This document shows positions 62,287 to 64,000 of a stretch of 64,000 nucleotides of DNA, one piece after another; positions within the stretch are counted from its first letter, which is position 1; each line of letters begins with the position of its first letter. The position numbers were made by a program, and so were the translations under genes. This DNA is from Catellatospora sichuanensis (lineage in GTDB: Bacteria > Actinomycetota > Actinomycetes > Mycobacteriales > Micromonosporaceae), in contig NZ_VIQO01000047.1 in NCBI RefSeq assembly GCF_007483665.1, forward strand, positions 1 to 64,000. The letters are read 5' to 3'. The notes beneath the pieces are model-generated. The model was not told where the DNA came from and searched no databases. It saw only the letters and a program-made list of their open reading frames with translations.

Positions 62287-63621
62287 ATGTCGGTATTTCG
62301 ATCGCGTCGTGTTGAAGCAATCTTGGGATCGCGCGTTGACGAGCTCACGTTCGGCCACGTGGTCAGCCTGGTCGGCCAGGCGCGCGAAGCCTATGACCTC
62401 GACTTCAAGCAGGAGCTGTATAGCGGCTCCGACAGGGGCAAGCGTGATCTTTGCAGTGATGTCGCCGCGATGGCCAACACTGCTGGCGGCGTGATCCTCG
62501 TCGGCGTCCAGGATGAGCACGCGACCGCGAGCGGAGTGCCGGGGGTAGAGGTCACCGACGACGTGATCAATCGGATTCGGCAGGTCGTAGCAGGAGGCGT
62601 CACTCCACTGCCCCAGTTTGACGTCTTCGGAGTTCAAGACCCGGGCCAAGCCAGCCGCGGTGTTCTGGTTATCGCGGTACCGCGGAGTCCGACGCGACCG
62701 CACGGCGTCTTGATCAACGAAGGACTACGGTTCCCGAGGAGGAACGGCGCAACCATCGCCTACTTGGCTGAGCCCGAGGTCGCCGATGCGTACCGTGAGC
62801 GTTTTCGACGAGCCGACGACGCCGATCGGACGCTACGGCAGTACGAGGCCAGCGTGATCAGCATGCTGAGGCCGGGCCAGTTCAGCTACCTGGTGCTGAG
62901 CCTCCAGCCTGACGTGCTCGGCGATGTGACGATTGATACAGCGTCCCTACGTACCTTCAAGAATGACGTCGTAGGGCGCTCGGTCAGGATCTTTGACAGC
63001 GAATGCACGTGGTCGGATGCCCGCGTCGCGAGCGGCCGGTTCATCGCAGTGCATACCTACAACGAGGACCGCTCTCCGACGTACATGGCGTGTGAACTCT
63101 ACCGAACGGGCGGAGGCGCCATCGCGATCATGATCGGCAGGCCACCCGATGGCCCGACCTCCCACGAAGCAGCCGACGAGTCCCGTCACGACGTGAGCGA
63201 CGAGCAGTGCGTCGACGCGGTGCTGGGTGCGCTGATGTTTCTCGGGTGGCACGCCCGTGACCGCGCCGCAACCGGAGGCACCGTCAGCGTGCGTGCCACC
63301 ACGTGGCCCAATGCAGCTTCTGACCTTGTGACCTACCGCTCTTATCAGTCACGGACCAGGATCGGCGTTCTCGACGCAGAGCGACCCCCCATGTTCGAGA
63401 GCGTATTCGATCTTGACGACATTGCCGAGCCGGGCTCAGCCCTCGTTGCAGCCGCAAGCCGAATGGCCTCTGGCCTCCTCCAAGGCTTCGGCCTACCGGA
63501 AGCACCTCAGCTGTCACCGACAGGTGCCGTGCGCATCAACTACTGGTCGGGCTACCGGCGAAACGCGGTCACATCATGGACGACCGAGCACAACATTGAG
63601 ATCTCCAAGGAGTCGATCTAG
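62287..63621 (+). CDS. AlbA_2/Schlafen-type domain protein
   Basis: A 444-residue protein. Residues about 30-180 match the AlbA_2 (Schlafen AlbA) domain: E-A-Y-D-L-D-F-K-Q-E, then A-M-A-N-T-A-G-G-V-I-L-V-G-V and R-N-G-A-T near the end. The rest is unknown. AlbA_2 proteins are usually DNA- or RNA-linked regulators; Schlafen relatives cleave tRNA. ATG 62287 begins 8 residues before the recognisable part; the frame is open to 62203. It closes the island on the visible side. Confidence 0.75.
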   Translation: MSVFRSRRVEAILGSRVDELTFGHVVSLVGQAREAYDLDFKQELYSGSDRGKRDLCSDVAAMANTAGGVILVGVQDEHATASGVPGVEVTDDVINRIRQVVAGGVTPLPQFDVFGVQDPGQASRGVLVIAVPRSPTRPHGVLINEGLRFPRRNGATIAYLAEPEVADAYRERFRRADDADRTLRQYEASVISMLRPGQFSYLVLSLQPDVLGDVTIDTASLRTFKNDVVGRSVRIFDSECTWSDARVASGRFIAVHTYNEDRSPTYMACELYRTGGGAIAIMIGRPPDGPTSHEAADESRHDVSDEQCVDAVLGALMFLGWHARDRAATGGTVSVRATTWPNAASDLVTYRSYQSRTRIGVLDAERPPMFESVFDLDDIAEPGSALVAAASRMASGLLQGFGLPEAPQLSPTGAVRINYWSGYRRNAVTSWTTEHNIEISKESI

Positions 63622-63894
63622 CAGGCTCGCAAGCCACATCGCGTCGCCATTCTCCCGACATCGTCGAACTCGCACAGCGGACGACTGCCAGCCACCGGGG
63701 AATGGCATGCATACCAGATTCGCTGCTTCTTGGGTCGAAATCCACAAGCCGGAGTTATCCACAGCTCGCCGAATTCCTCGGTTGATAGCCGTCGACTTTC
63801 GGGAGAAGGTAGCTGCCGCGGCGAGACCACTCCAGCGGTGCCGGCCACGCCTACGGGAGGTGGGGCACCTGACGCAGCAGGTCACCGCGCATTC
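63622..63894. other. Tail region, no convincing gene
   Basis: Both strands have short frames with mixed composition. Nothing recognisable before the hairpin at 63895. Confidence 0.35.
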
Positions 63895-63940
63895 GGATGC
63901 GGGCTGCCCAAGGATCAACGGGGGTGGGCAGCCCGCATCC
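63895..63940. terminator. Strong 16-bp hairpin
   Basis: GGATGCGGGCTGCCCA (63895-63910) is repeated inverted at 63925-63940, with 14 bases in the loop. It may terminate the AlbA_2 transcript or a gene beyond the right edge. Confidence 0.5.
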
Positions 63941-64000
63941 ACACGGGTGGCGACGGGATACGTGCCGCTATTAGCACACCTGATCGATTATCATGTGGCA

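Noticed and set aside
1-64000. CRISPR array or prophage
   Set aside because: No spaced direct-repeat array and no phage structural, packaging or integrase genes were seen.

Overview
The window is about 70% GC, with strong third-position GC bias, frequent GTG starts and ATGA/GTGA overlaps. This points to an actinobacterium, most likely a filamentous one (Streptomyces- or Micromonospora-like); the genus cannot be fixed from the sequence alone. No rRNA, intact tRNA, CRISPR array or prophage was seen.

Left third (1-21.6 kb) is an ordinary but worn chromosomal stretch. It starts with the end of an IS3-type element abutting a TrkA-C (KhtT-like) regulatory subunit. There follow a tandem universal stress protein, two translationally coupled CNNM/CBS membrane transporters, a GT-C-like membrane protein, a membrane protein with a frameshifted secreted partner, a ferric-reductase-like flavoprotein, a sulfotransferase, a NarL/LuxR two-component system, a large secreted calcium-binding-repeat protein, an alpha/beta hydrolase and an intact ISL3 transposase with matched ends. 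Between these lie remnants of a CBS transporter, an HSL esterase, an IS110 transposase and a SnoaL-like protein.

Middle (21.7-33.3 kb) holds compact small-molecule modules. A TetR / DrrAB-type ABC exporter pair shares an overlapping divergent promoter with repeated operators, and the TetR gene leads into a methyltransferase and an APH-type kinase. A sulfur-relay/persulfide cluster follows: a TusA-like protein, a cysteine desulfurase, an ArsR-rhodanese regulator, and a divergent MBL-fold/double-rhodanese enzyme coupled to an MFS transporter. Then comes an ArsR-AHSA1-SRPBCC operon whose promoter suggests leaderless translation.

Right half (34.0-63.6 kb) is a defence island. Its core is a complete BREX type 2 (phage growth limitation) operon, pglW-pglX-pglY-pglZ-brxD-brxHI (39.4-56.9 kb), with nearly every junction overlapping. 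Divergent from it is an unusual two-gene unit: a single polypeptide joining a Ser/Thr kinase to a UPF1/Dna2-like SF1 helicase, overlapping a gene for a degenerate phospholipase-D-fold protein. Beyond BREX lie a large PIN-like protein, a DUF4365 (PD-(D/E)XK-like)-TPR protein, a GNAT protein coupled to an unknown protein, and an AlbA_2/Schlafen-type protein. A tRNA 3'-end-like fragment at about 33.56 kb lies just left of the island and may mark an old integration point. The kinase-helicase/PLD unit is the best candidate here for an undescribed system.
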